Positions 33,612 to 42,632 of a DNA stretch of 64,000 nt are shown one piece after another. The DNA comes from Prostheceraeus crozeri (Eukaryota; Platyhelminthes; Polycladida; Euryleptidae). Each line of letters starts with the position of its first letter. Position 1 is the first letter of the stretch. The notes below the pieces were generated by a model that was given only the letters and a program-made list of their open reading frames with translations, had not been told where the DNA came from and made no database searches. The stretch spans positions 265,501 to 329,500 of the forward strand of contig CAJQUW010004452.1 in assembly GCA_907163375.1 (NCBI GenBank), given 5' to 3'. The position numbers and the translations under genes are program-made.

Positions 33612-34262
33612 ATGAGTTGGAAATTAGATTCCCTACAACGTATTGAAACGGATCATGATCGAAACGTCTATTTCAAAGATTCAACTGGAAATGTGAGAAG
33701 AGAGTTTGTTTTATCTTATCGTCATTTTCAATCTCTACATCATATCATGAAGGACTTGAAATACTTCTATATGAAAAGACATTCACGTATTGGAAATCGC
33801 ATCTGGCTGCGCGTCAACAATCGGCGAATTCAACTCTATCATTCCCAACTTCATACTAACTTCACATTTCATCAAGGTAGTTGGGAAAAGTATAAAAGGA
33901 AGGTACATCGCTCAATTTACTCATTCTTTCATCATGAAGCGCCATCGCTACACCATCGTCAACATTCTCCGTCGCTTCAGACTCTACACCAAAATCGATC
34001 TCACAACATTACGCCAACAGCTTCCAAACAGCAAGTATTACCCGGGCCGTCCTCAAATGTTAGTGGTGAAGATGAACAATTCACGGAATCTTCAACTCTT
34101 CCCAAATGGGACTGTACAGATTCTCGGCGCCCTTTCTCATTCATCGGCGCAGTCAATGCGCTTAGAGCTACAGAGACTACTACGTCGGATATGGAAGAGG
34201 GAGAGGTGTGTGATGTCGAATCTGACTGTGGACAATATGGTGATCTCTACTCAATTGAGTGA
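33612..34262 (+). CDS. PC4 (p15)-like small protein, copy 2, overlapping the TBP-like gene
   Basis: This is a tandem paralogue of the preceding gene: W-x-L-D-S-L-Q-x-I, then a D-x-x-N-V-x-F-K core, a central I-M-x-D-L-x-Y-F, and W-E-K-Y-x-R-x-x-H-R-S-I at the end of the shared region near codon 103. The frame continues for about 110 further codons with S/T/H-rich composition, overlapping the start of the TBP-like gene in another frame. That tail has no counterpart in copy 1 and is probably dictated by the overlapping gene. Confidence 0.5.
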   Translation: MSWKLDSLQRIETDHDRNVYFKDSTGNVRREFVLSYRHFQSLHHIMKDLKYFYMKRHSRIGNRIWLRVNNRRIQLYHSQLHTNFTFHQGSWEKYKRKVHRSIYSFFHHEAPSLHHRQHSPSLQTLHQNRSHNITPTASKQQVLPGPSSNVSGEDEQFTESSTLPKWDCTDSRRPFSFIGAVNALRATETTTSDMEEGEVCDVESDCGQYGDLYSIE

Positions 34263-34479
34263 CAGTCTATCATTTTTGAAGATTCGTACCAGCAGTTACA
34301 GTTTGTGTTATGAACCCGAACTTTTTCCTGCAGCTCTCATTAGTTGTTGGTTGCCTGTGCATGTGGCAATCTTTCATAATAGTAAAGTGATCATTACTGG
34401 ACTAAAATCTCATGAACAAGCAAATATGATCCTAGACTATCTCATTGAGTATGTACGTACCCAGCGGATTGTAAAATAA
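33934..34479 (+). CDS. TATA-binding-protein-like protein (181 aa)
   Basis: ATG at 33934 gives 181 residues, the size of the TBP core, and two TBP-type repeats (about 7-86 and 97-176). Repeat 1 has V-N-I-L near residue 9, K-I-D-L-x-T-L at 20-26, Y-Y-P-G-R at 35-39 and L-F-P-N-G-T-V near 55, matching QNIV, KLDLKTI, YNPKR and IFSSGKMV of TBP. Repeat 2 has V-D-N-M-V at 99-103, Y-E-P-E-L-F-P at 126-132, and I-F-H-N-S-K-V-I-I-T-G near 146-156, matching QNMV, SYEPELFPG and IFVSGKVVLTG. Phenylalanines 56, 131 and 147 align with DNA-kinking Phe of TBP. It follows the two PC4-like genes and sits in an element with TATATAAA boxes. Host capture or viral descent are both possible. Confidence 0.85.
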   Translation: MKRHRYTIVNILRRFRLYTKIDLTTLRQQLPNSKYYPGRPQMLVVKMNNSRNLQLFPNGTVQILGALSHSSAQSMRLELQRLLRRIWKRERCVMSNLTVDNMVISTQLSDSLSFLKIRTSSYSLCYEPELFPAALISCWLPVHVAIFHNSKVIITGLKSHEQANMILDYLIEYVRTQRIVK

Positions 34480-34505
34480 AAAACAATTTTTCCAACATGA
34501 TGTTT

Positions 34506-34967
34506 TTATTTCAAATCATGATAGAACTTACAAATCATTTTTTCATTAGAGGATGGATTACATGAAAAGTTTTGAATAACAGATGCAAATCGAGATACAT
34601 GTAAACGTTTTAAGATGAAGTACAGTACAAAAGCACCACACGTTGATGAAAGTGGATGTTGTAGTATGCGTTCATTTCGCTGATATTGACGCGTATGTTT
34701 TCTCAACCACTGCTGTGTTGGTATATTTGGAGGTTGAGCAAGAGAGTCAAATAGTTCACCACGTCGGTCTTCTCCAATAAAGATCGCTTTCCAATGCTCA
34801 CCGCCTAAATTCTGTGAATGAGTGTTTAGCACAATAAAGATGGGATAGTGATTTACTGCAGGTGGTAAGGTATCGAGTGAATAGACATTATCGAAAGCTT
34901 TCAACGTCGCTTCGTCTGCATTACGCTGCACTTTAGTCTTAATATCGTCAGCAGTCAACCAACTCAT
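34506..34967 (-). CDS. Polinton adenain-type cysteine protease (153 aa)
   Basis: This protease processes capsid precursors in adenovirus and, by inference, in Polintons. The N-terminus has a W-L-T-x-x-D-I start. The catalytic set is H58 in G-G-E-H-W, D74 in L-F-D-S-L, Q103 and C110 in S-S-T-C-G-A-F. Length and order agree with adenain/Ulp1-fold Polinton proteases. It touches the capsid gene end at 34967 (the stop of one abuts the start of the other), so the two are probably co-transcribed. It looks whole. Confidence 0.9.
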   Translation of the reverse strand: MSWLTADDIKTKVQRNADEATLKAFDNVYSLDTLPPAVNHYPIFIVLNTHSQNLGGEHWKAIFIGEDRRGELFDSLAQPPNIPTQQWLRKHTRQYQRNERILQHPLSSTCGAFVLYFILKRLHVSRFASVIQNFSCNPSSNEKMICKFYHDLK

Positions 34968-36244
34968 TAACGATTATACTGAAGAATCACGTCACGATAC
35001 TTTGTAATTTCAATATTTGAATCGAAGACTGCATAAATTAATACATTGATCGTCTCAGGTAGTGTTCTTTTGAACGTCAAATCCAAACGAATATTATGAG
35101 GCACGTTCGCTTGACGATAGGGTGCACTAATATCGCTGTCAGCAGTCAAATCAAATGCATAAATAGTATATCCACTCTTAAACTCTTTCATAGTCAGTCC
35201 GTTGGTATCATCCGTATTGTAAAAGCCAAAGACATCCATAAAATCAACATAACTGCGCATAAATTGATCCGAAGCAAAATCTGGTTTGTAGGGTGGACCA
35301 GGATGACTCACACCATTAACACGTAAAGCAATTTCACTTAACTGATTGTGTTTAAAATTGAAAGGATTCTTCTTTATATTACCATTAAATGCATCATTTT
35401 CAACCATTGCCACCATGAGGAGCTTCGGTGCTTCCGATGGAAAGAGGCCATCTTTCATGAAACTCTTTTGATCTTTCGGAATTGTAAAGGTGAGAAGCTT
35501 TGTATGCTGAACGGGGTAAATGGCATTTTGGCGGTTAAGACCTTCAGCATGCCCTCTAATGACACTTGGATTCGGTACTACTCGACGAATGTAAAGTGCA
35601 ATATCTTCCACATGAATTCTAAAATTGTCAACTTTAGCAAATGCATTCAGCGCAAATTCAGGCTTATTCAATGTCAGCTTGAGTCGCATGCTGGTATTAC
35701 AGAGTAAAAACTTTGACTGTCTAAAGAAGTCTAAATTCAGCGGACCATATAGCTGACATACTCTACTATCTTTAATCATAGCAGATCGCTTTACAAAGCC
35801 ACTGTTTGTTTCAACATCAAATTTTCCTGCTTCATCTCTGTACCATCCCATGGCTTCCATATGACTTTTTTGTGCTGCTGGATGAAACTGTGATACATGA
35901 TTGAAATATGATTTATAGGGATAATCGCTTTGACCACCTTCCACCTGCTGCTCTCCAATCGTTAGAGAAACATCGCGAAGTAATGTAGTCAATGGTAAAT
36001 TGTTCAGTCCAACTTTATGTGCATCGTCAATAGCAGTTCCATCTGCTTGCTGAATTCTAAACCTCAAATCAAGCATCGCATAACTCAAATCTATGTAGTC
36101 ATCACTACCACCAGGAATAACAAATTCAATGGGGCCAGCATTCTCAGCTGTTCGAGGATGATAATCTACAATACTTGAACTAAGAATATCTGTCTGTATG
36201 GCTTGTTGATCGAACAAACAAAAACCGGAAGTTTTACACTCCAT
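34967..36244 (-). CDS. Polinton major capsid protein candidate (425 aa)
   Basis: The protein opens with a D-Q-Q-A-I-Q-T-D block followed by P-I-E-F-V-I-P-G-G-S-D-D-Y-I-D-L and continues as alternating beta-type segments. It ends F-K-R-T-L-P-E-T-I-N-V-L-I-Y-A, then Y-R-D-V. These match the animal Polinton protein usually annotated F54H12.2-like, the accepted double-jelly-roll major capsid protein. Length is normal and the frame looks whole. Neighbours are the protease downstream and a basic protein 3 bp upstream, the usual morphogenesis cluster. Confidence 0.85.
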   Translation of the reverse strand: MECKTSGFCLFDQQAIQTDILSSSIVDYHPRTAENAGPIEFVIPGGSDDYIDLSYAMLDLRFRIQQADGTAIDDAHKVGLNNLPLTTLLRDVSLTIGEQQVEGGQSDYPYKSYFNHVSQFHPAAQKSHMEAMGWYRDEAGKFDVETNSGFVKRSAMIKDSRVCQLYGPLNLDFFRQSKFLLCNTSMRLKLTLNKPEFALNAFAKVDNFRIHVEDIALYIRRVVPNPSVIRGHAEGLNRQNAIYPVQHTKLLTFTIPKDQKSFMKDGLFPSEAPKLLMVAMVENDAFNGNIKKNPFNFKHNQLSEIALRVNGVSHPGPPYKPDFASDQFMRSYVDFMDVFGFYNTDDTNGLTMKEFKSGYTIYAFDLTADSDISAPYRQANVPHNIRLDLTFKRTLPETINVLIYAVFDSNIEITKYRDVILQYNR

Positions 36245-36246
36245 GA

Positions 36247-36702
36247 TTAGAAGTTATAGCAGCGTCGTCGTTTAGCGCCTGATGAATGATTAGAGCCTCT
36301 GCGACGTTTGCGTGAATGCCTTTTGACTGAAGATCGCACCTTACCAGCTCCGCGATGTTTCCTCCTTCCTTTTCTCATTCGTTTAGGTGATTTCTTTCCT
36401 TGAGTAACACCAGCAATGGTCTGCTTCAATGTTTTTAAACCGCGTTCCTTCCCACGATTCAACAAACTGCTCTTAAAACTTCTACCTCTGGAAAGATCAC
36501 TAGCAACATCACCAGCAAAGCCAACGGCATTACTTAAAACATTTCGTTTTAAAGATCTACCGACATTGGATATGAGAGGTGCTACAACAGATTTCAGTGC
36601 ACCAAGTATGCTACCTCCACGTTGGCGGCGAGCACCGATGTAAATTTGTCCTCCACCACTTACGTAGGAGGGTCGTGAATAAAATGAGGCAGTTGGATTC
36701 AT
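36247..36702 (-). CDS. Basic Polinton virion protein with glycine/hydrophobic segment (151 aa)
   Basis: An N-terminal G-G-G/Y segment is followed by R-R-Q-R-G-G-S-I-L-G-A-L, a short amphipathic stretch, then a strongly basic tail (K-R-x-R-K-G-R-R-K, R-K-R-R-R-G). Adenovirus pVI, pVII and mu share this mix of a membrane-active helix and arginine-rich DNA-binding parts, so a minor virion or DNA-condensing role is likely. It is 3 bp from the capsid gene. ATGCAAAGTTG lies about 25 bp upstream of its start. Confidence 0.7.
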   Translation of the reverse strand: MNPTASFYSRPSYVSGGGQIYIGARRQRGGSILGALKSVVAPLISNVGRSLKRNVLSNAVGFAGDVASDLSRGRSFKSSLLNRGKERGLKTLKQTIAGVTQGKKSPKRMRKGRRKHRGAGKVRSSVKRHSRKRRRGSNHSSGAKRRRCYNF

Positions 36703-36889
36703 AGCTCAAACCCTAAACATTGTTAGTTACAACTTTGCATGAATCACTGTCGATCACTTAGATGAAAGATGTCGGCACGACGCATCCAAGAGTTCATACT
36801 TGAAGGATAACCAGTCCATTTAACAAGACACCATTCTTCACCTTGCCGTTTTTTTACATCGAATGATTTTCTCTACCAAATATGTTTCA

Positions 36890-37830
36890 CTTTCAGTGAC
36901 TACCTCAATCTCATCGCGGTAAAGCTACCCTCAATTTCTTCATTATCGTAATCTTTCAACTTGTAGGTGGTCGGAGAGTCTTTTTGATTAATCCTTGATA
37001 CTGTAAATACCTCCTCTGTCCAATTCGGGAGGTACCCTTTAGCAAAAACACTTTTCACTTTTGAGATACGAACTTTATCGCCAATTTTCACATCACTTTT
37101 CACATGAGTGCGTTTTCGTTGGATTGTTTCGCGCACTTTATCTACATTGTCAGCATTTACATCTACTGGTCTGAGTCCAATAGAACGATGGATAGAGTGA
37201 TTGTAGGCATGGAGTGTATCTTGTAGAACCTTTGTCCAATTTTGTGTCAAGTTGGCAGTAAATGTCGCCACAAACGATTTTTTAATGTGCGATTAAAACG
37301 TTCAACGAGTGCAGCTTTATAAGCGCTCTTTACACTAAACAACTCAATGTCATGCCTCTCAAATAATCTTGTCACATGCTGATTTTCAAACTCTTTTCCT
37401 TGATCACTCTGAATTCTTTTTGGAATGCGACCTTCTCGAAAATTTGTTTGGAATGCTTTTGCTACTCCTTTCCCTTCTTTAGTTTTTAAAGGTTGAGCCC
37501 ACGCATAACGCGAGAAAATATCAATGACGGTTAAAATAAAATTATTGCCCGAGTTATGTTTTGAAATGGAGGCAACATCGCACAAATCTGCTTGCCACTG
37601 TTCATCGATGTCATGAACAATATAATGGCGGGTGCGGTACTTCTTTTTCGCTTGTTTGTGGATGTGTATAGGTAGCCTGACCCTTTAACATCGTTTCACT
37701 TGTGATTGTGGAAGACCACTCGCTTTTGATAATTTCTTGATAGATGCAAATCCTGCCGGATGTTTACCATCATAATAGATTGACTTCAAACGTTCAGAGT
37801 CGTGATGACGACTGACTCTTTTTTCTCCTT
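36890..37830 (-). pseudogene. Polinton retroviral-type (DDE) integrase, broken
   Basis: This is the integrase that inserts Polintons and makes the 6-bp target duplication. Visible parts in order are an N-terminal helical region with Y-Y-D-G-K-H-P-A-G, the catalytic core beginning W-Q-A-D-L-C-D, then S-D-Q-G-K-E-F and V-E-R-F-N-R-T-L-K, and the C-terminal part with I-G-D-K-V-R-I-S-K typical of the SH3/chromo-like tail. The first D, second D and E of the catalytic triad are all visible. It is broken in about two or three places. Upstream lies a cysteine-rich stretch and then the G/T tract. Confidence 0.9.
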
Positions 37831-38126
37831 CTCATCTTTTTGTTTTCTTGCCTTTCTACATTTACAACAACTGCAGCATTTAGCTTTAGCGGTTTTGCGA
37901 TCGTGTTCACATTGCTTAGGGGTTTCATTGTGAGAGCTGGAGCATCAAGTGCAAGTGACAACGACATTCACCTCTGGCGGCTCATTACATGGCAAGCAAC
38001 ACATCTGCTTCATATTAATAGTCTGAGAACATGTATTTCCTTGGGAGGAGCTGTTTTTACGTTTTCCTTTTACCAGTTTTAGTGGCGATGTAGATCTACG
38101 TCGAGTTCTTCCTCTTGTTTGCTTAG
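37831..38126 (-). other. Cysteine-rich stretch upstream of integrase
   Basis: On the minus strand, short frames carry C-C-L-P-C-N and C-C-S-C-C-K-C-R-K, surrounded by lysine. This may be the remains of a small zinc-binding protein or of the integrase 5' region. No intact gene can be proposed. Confidence 0.3.
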
Positions 38127-38936
38127 TGAGTGTAGGGAGGGGATAGTTTGTTTTTTGTGTGTGTTGTTGGGTTGTTGTGTTGTTATTTGTTTGTTTTTTG
38201 TTTTGTTTTTTTGTTATTGTTGTTGTTTGTTTATTTGTGTGTTGTTTTTGGTTGTTTTGTTTTGTTGTTGTTGTTTTTTGTTGTTATTGTTTTTGTTTTG
38301 TTGGTTTGGGTGGTTTTGTTGTTGTGTAGCTTGTGTGTTTTGTTTGTTTTGTGTTGTATTTTGTTGTAGTGTTTGTGTGTTAGTTGGTGTTGGTGTGTGT
38401 TAGTTTGTTTGTTGTTTGTGTTTTTTGTTTTGTGTTTGTTGTTTGGTTGTTGTTGTGGTGTTTTTGTTTGTGTTGTTGTGTTGTGTGTTGTTTGTTTGTG
38501 ATTTTTGTTTGTTGTTGTTTTTTTGTGTTGTTGTGTTGTTGTTTGTGTTGTTTTGTTTTTTTTTGTTGTGTGTTGTTTTTTGTTGTAGTGTGGATAGTTT
38601 ATTTATTGTTAGTGTCGTGTAGCGGTGTGTTGTGTATTTGTATTTGTAGGTTGTTGTTTTATTGTTGTTTTGTGTGTTTTTGGTGTTTTGTTGTTTTGTG
38701 TATTGTTGTTTGTTTTGTGTGTTGTGTAGTTGTTGTTTGTATTTGTTTGGGTTGTTTTTTGTTGGTTGTGTATGGAGTTGTTGTTTTTGTATTGTTTTTG
38801 TTGTTTTGGTGGTTGTTGTGTGTTGTTGGTGTTTTGGGTTTTGTGTTATTGTTGTGTTGTGTTGTTTGTTTGTATGGTTTTGTGTGTTTTGGTAGGTTGG
38901 TGTGAGTTTGGTATTGTTTTTGGTTTTGTTATTTGT

Positions 38937-38999
<63 letters not shown>

Positions 39000-41413
39000 G
39001 TGGTAGTTGTTTGTAGGTAGATGGTTTAGTTTGTTTGTGTTTGTTGTTTTGTAGTTGTTTTTGTGTTTGTGTTTTGTTGTTTTTTTGTTGTTGTTGTAAT
39101 TTGTATTGTGTTGTTTTTGTGTATATGTAGGGGTTTTTGTGTTTTGTTTGTATTTTTTTGTTTGTTGTAGTTAGCGGGTGGGTTTTTTTGTTAGTTGTTA
39201 GTGTGTTTGGTTTTTGTTGTTTTTTGTATTTTTTTTTTTTTGTATGTATTATTGTTTAAAATGTTGATTTGAGTGTATTTTAAGTTTTAAATTTGTTTTA
39301 AATATATATATTAATGATATAAAATTTAAAATAAGATTAAAAATATATATATTTAAAAATAAAATATAGTTGTTGTGTTTTTGAAAATTATTGTTTTAAA
39401 TTTATAATATAATAGAAAGTGAATATAAGAAATAATAAAAATATAAGAAATAAATAAAAAAATGATTTAAAAAAAATTATATTAATTAATGGGGGGGTGT
39501 TGTTTTGTTTGTGTGTTTGTGTTTTTTGTTTGTTTTGTTTTTTGTGTGTTTATGATATGTAATGTAGGTTGGTATTTGTTTTGTTGGTTTTTTTGTTTTT
39601 TTGTGTTTTTTTGTTGTCTTTTGTTGTAGCTGTATTTTGTTGGAGTTGTTTTGGTAGTTTGTTGTTTTTTTGGTTATTGTTTGTTTTTTGTAGTCGTTTT
39701 TTGTTGTTTGTGGTTTGTTTTGTTTTGTAGTGGTATTTTGATTATATGTTTTTTTTTTTGTTGGGTTTTATTGGTGTTTGTTGTTTTTGTTGTTTATTAT
39801 ATTTGTAGCTTTGTTGTTGTCGTTTGTTTTTATGTTTGGTTGTTGTTTTGGATGTGTTGGGGGGGGGGGGGGGGTTTTTGTTTTGTAGTTTGATGTTGTC
39901 TGTGTTGGGTCTGTTTATTGTTGTGGGTTTGTGTGGTAGGTTGTGGTGTTGTTTTTTTTTTTTTGTTGTTTTTGTGTTGGTAGTTTTGTGTTATGTGTAG
40001 TATTGTTGTGTTTGTGTTTGTTTTTGTGTTTTTAGTTTGTTTGTTTTTTGTGTTTTGTTTTGTTGTAGTGTTTGTGATTTGTTTGTTGTTTTTGTGATGT
40101 GTGTTGTTTGTTTTTTGTTGTTTTGTTTGTGGTTGTTGGTGTTGTTGTGTGGTATTTTGGTTGTTTTGTTTTGTTTTGTTGTGTATTTGTTATTGTTTTT
40201 TTTGTATTTTGTTATGTTGTGTTTGTAGTTGTTTATTGTGTAGTGTGGTGGTTTTTGTAGATGTTTAGTGTATGTTTTGTGTGTTGTTGTTTTGTGTTGT
40301 ATTGTTGTTGTTTATTGTTTTTTGTGTAGTAGTTTGGTCTTGTTTTGTGGTTGTTTTGGGATAGATGGTGTAGTATTTGTTGTGTGAGTATTCGTTGTTG
40401 AGTTTGTTTATTGTGGATGTGTTGTTTGTGTTTTTGGTTGTTTTGTTTTTTTGGGTTTGTTTTGTTTGTGTGTGTTGTGTTTTTGTTGTTTGTTTTTGGT
40501 TTGTTTGTTTTAGCGGTGTTGTCTTTGTTTTCTGTTTTTTTGTTGGTAGTTGTTTGGTGTTTTTGTTTGTGTGTTGTAGTGTGTGTGTGTTTGTGTGTTG
40601 GTTTTGTTGTTGTGTAGTTTTTTTTGTTGTTGTAGTGTTTTGTTATTTAGTGTTGTTGTCGTTGTAGTATGATAGCTTTTTGTGTATTTGTTGTTTTTTG
40701 TTGTTTTTTTGTGTTTTGTGTTGTTGGTGTTTGGATGTTGCCCCCTTTGTGGGTAGAGGTGTTGTTGTGTGTTATTGTATTTCGTTTGTGTTTGTTGTTT
40801 GGGTTGTTGTTTGTTGTTTTTTGTTTTGTAGAATGTAAGTTGTTAGGTTATGATTGTTGTAGTGTTGTTGTTTTGTATTGTATTGGTTTTATTTGTTGTT
40901 GTTTGTTTTTTTGGTAGCTGTTAGGGGGTTTGTTATGTGTGTTTTTTGTAGCTCTTTGTTATGTAGTGTTTTTTATTTGTATTTTTTTTTTGTTTTGTTT
41001 GTTGTTGTTTTTTGGTATTGTTTTTTTGTTTGTTGTTTGTTTGTTTTTGTTGTTTGTGTATGTTTTTTGTTGTTAGTGTGTTGTTGTAAGTCTTGTTGTG
41101 TGTTTGTAGTTTGTTTTTTGTAAGGCGTTTGTAGTATTGTTTTGTTTTTGTAGTGTGTTGTTTTTTGTTTGTGTTTGTTGTGTTGTGTTGTTATTTGTTG
41201 TTTTGTTGTTTGTATGTGTATTTGGTTTGGTTTTGTTGTGTAGTGTTTGTTGTTATGTTGTTTGTTTGTGTTGTGTATGTTTTTTTTTGTATGTTGTTTG
41301 TTTGTTTTTTTGTTTTTTTATTTTTATTGTTGTGTTTGTTTGATTTTGTTTATGTGTTTGTTGTTGTAGTTTTTGTTGCGGTTTTTTTTGTTTTTTTTTG
41401 TGTTGTAGCAGGT
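38127..41413. repeat. 3.3-kb nearly pure keto (G/T) tract
   Basis: The + strand is almost only T and G in irregular TTG, TTTG and GTGT words, with an AT-rich island at 39231-39492 lacking G/T purity, several homopolymer G runs, and rare A or C. Hydrophobic V/L/F/C/W frames across it are purely compositional. It lies between the integrase region and the gene at 41350, whose last codons run into it. Confidence 0.95.
38939..38997 (+). repeat. Run of 59 consecutive G
   Basis: An uninterrupted homopolymer of G, with a second run of about 14 G near 39859. It is exceptional for genomic DNA and could be an assembly or basecalling product, or a G-quadruplex-forming tract. Confidence 0.9.
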
Positions 41414-41970
41414 GACGCCTTAAACCAATTTGTTGGCATTTTCATCGTCTGAAGCATTGGAGTAGTAGCCACTGTTGAATCAAGTTCTTTCAATGTCTCA
41501 TTATTCAAAGCAAATTTTGGCACATTATGCTTTTTCAATAGTTTAAGAAAGTATGACCAACCAGGTGGAACATAGCCCTGACGGCGCTTTCTACGTGTCG
41601 CATACTGAATCAAGTCTTCATAACGTGAAGCATCAATCACTTTATTTTCATCTGTAATGATTTCTCCTCTATCATTTACATTGAGATGGGGCTCAATACT
41701 ATTGAAAAGAGATATGGCATGTGCGCGAGATGCTAAAGGTGTAGCAGTCGATACAGAGTCACGCATCTTATTCTTCAAGTTTTTCAATTGCTCAACAGTT
41801 TCCGATTGTAATAATACAGCACGATGTGGATCTTTGATGTGAACATTTTGCTGATAATCTATTTCTTTCCTATACATTTGATTTGCAAGAGGTTGCTTTA
41901 CTTGCTGCATGGCAGTCAATTGTACATATTCATCCTGAGGAATAACAATCATGCGAGAATAAGAACTCAT
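41350..41970 (-). CDS. Polinton conserved protein of unknown role (206 aa)
   Basis: The conserved part, residues about 95-165, has the shape I-S-L-F, then D-L-I-Q-Y-A-T-R-R-K-R-R-Q-G-Y-V-P-P-G-W and a K-H-N-V-P segment. This arrangement (a basic helix then P-x-G-W-x-x-F and N-V-P) recurs in many animal Polintons, where its function is unknown. The last 20 residues are K/T-rich and are read from the edge of the G/T tract, so the true C-terminus is uncertain. The start overlaps the ATPase stop by 4 bp. Confidence 0.65.
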   Translation of the reverse strand: MSSYSRMIVIPQDEYVQLTAMQQVKQPLANQMYRKEIDYQQNVHIKDPHRAVLLQSETVEQLKNLKNKMRDSVSTATPLASRAHAISLFNSIEPHLNVNDRGEIITDENKVIDASRYEDLIQYATRRKRRQGYVPPGWSYFLKLLKKHNVPKFALNNETLKELDSTVATTPMLQTMKMPTNWFKASPATTQKKTKKTATKTTTTNT

Positions 41971-42632
41971 AGTTTGTAGATAATCATGGGAGTTTTCAAA
42001 ATATCACTTCGAAATCTAAATTCTTCCGGACACTCTTGCGTAAAGTCAATGAATAAGTAACCGTATGGTTTTTCAGTAGCTGCTTGAAAAATTTCAATTA
42101 AGGCTTTTGATCCTCTGGGTGCAACTTGTCGCGCTAAAATTTCAAATTGACTTTTATCTCGCGGATTCTTGAAAATAGCATAATAGTGTGTATTCAGGTT
42201 TCGTGTACGAGCTTCTTTTCCATCAGGAAACAAATTTTGTGTAATATAGATGATAAAGCACCTTTTATGGTGTGCTGCGCGAGTAAACATATCTGTAACA
42301 TCTTTTGAATTCTTACTTTCTTTTAATAAATCATCCAATACAACAACATCATTAGACTGAAGTTTATCCACTGGAATAATTCCTTCATGTCGAATAAAGT
42401 TGCGACTTTGCAATTCCTGAAACAGCGACGGTTGATAAATACCATAACACCAAATCACTCGATTGATAGGTTCCTTAAACAACTCCCTTCTTTTATCCAA
42501 TAAATTCAGCGTGAAAACAGTTTTACCTGCATGAGATGGACCTGATACAGTCAGAACTTTATCACATTGAAGTCTGAAATCCATTTTATTACTTTGAGAC
42601 TCAACATTTGCATAATTAACGCTTAGAGCCAA
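41967..42632 (-). CDS. Polinton genome-packaging ATPase (FtsK/HerA type, 221 aa)
   Basis: This motor pumps DNA into capsids in related viruses. Walker A is G-P-S-H-A-G-K-T at residues 31-38, Walker B V-V-V-L-D-D at 96-101, and a polar sensor T-Q-N at 131-133. Length and spacing agree with Polinton and adenovirus-like packaging ATPases of the FtsK/HerA superfamily. Its start overlaps the upstream gene by 17 bp, implying a polycistronic or tightly packed transcript. It looks whole. Confidence 0.93.
   Translation of the reverse strand: MALSVNYANVESQSNKMDFRLQCDKVLTVSGPSHAGKTVFTLNLLDKRRELFKEPINRVIWCYGIYQPSLFQELQSRNFIRHEGIIPVDKLQSNDVVVLDDLLKESKNSKDVTDMFTRAAHHKRCFIIYITQNLFPDGKEARTRNLNTHYYAIFKNPRDKSQFEILARQVAPRGSKALIEIFQAATEKPYGYLFIDFTQECPEEFRFRSDILKTPMIIYKL

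Noticed and set aside
36890-37830. An LTR retrotransposon as source of the integrase
   Set aside because: No LTRs, gag or RT lie beside it, while polymerase B, ATPase, protease and 6-bp target duplications place it in the Polinton.
38119-41452. Many open frames encoding V/F/L/C/W-rich, membrane-like proteins
   Set aside because: They exist only because G/T-only sequence lacks most stop codons. They have no starts in context, no conserved motif and cross a 59-G homopolymer.
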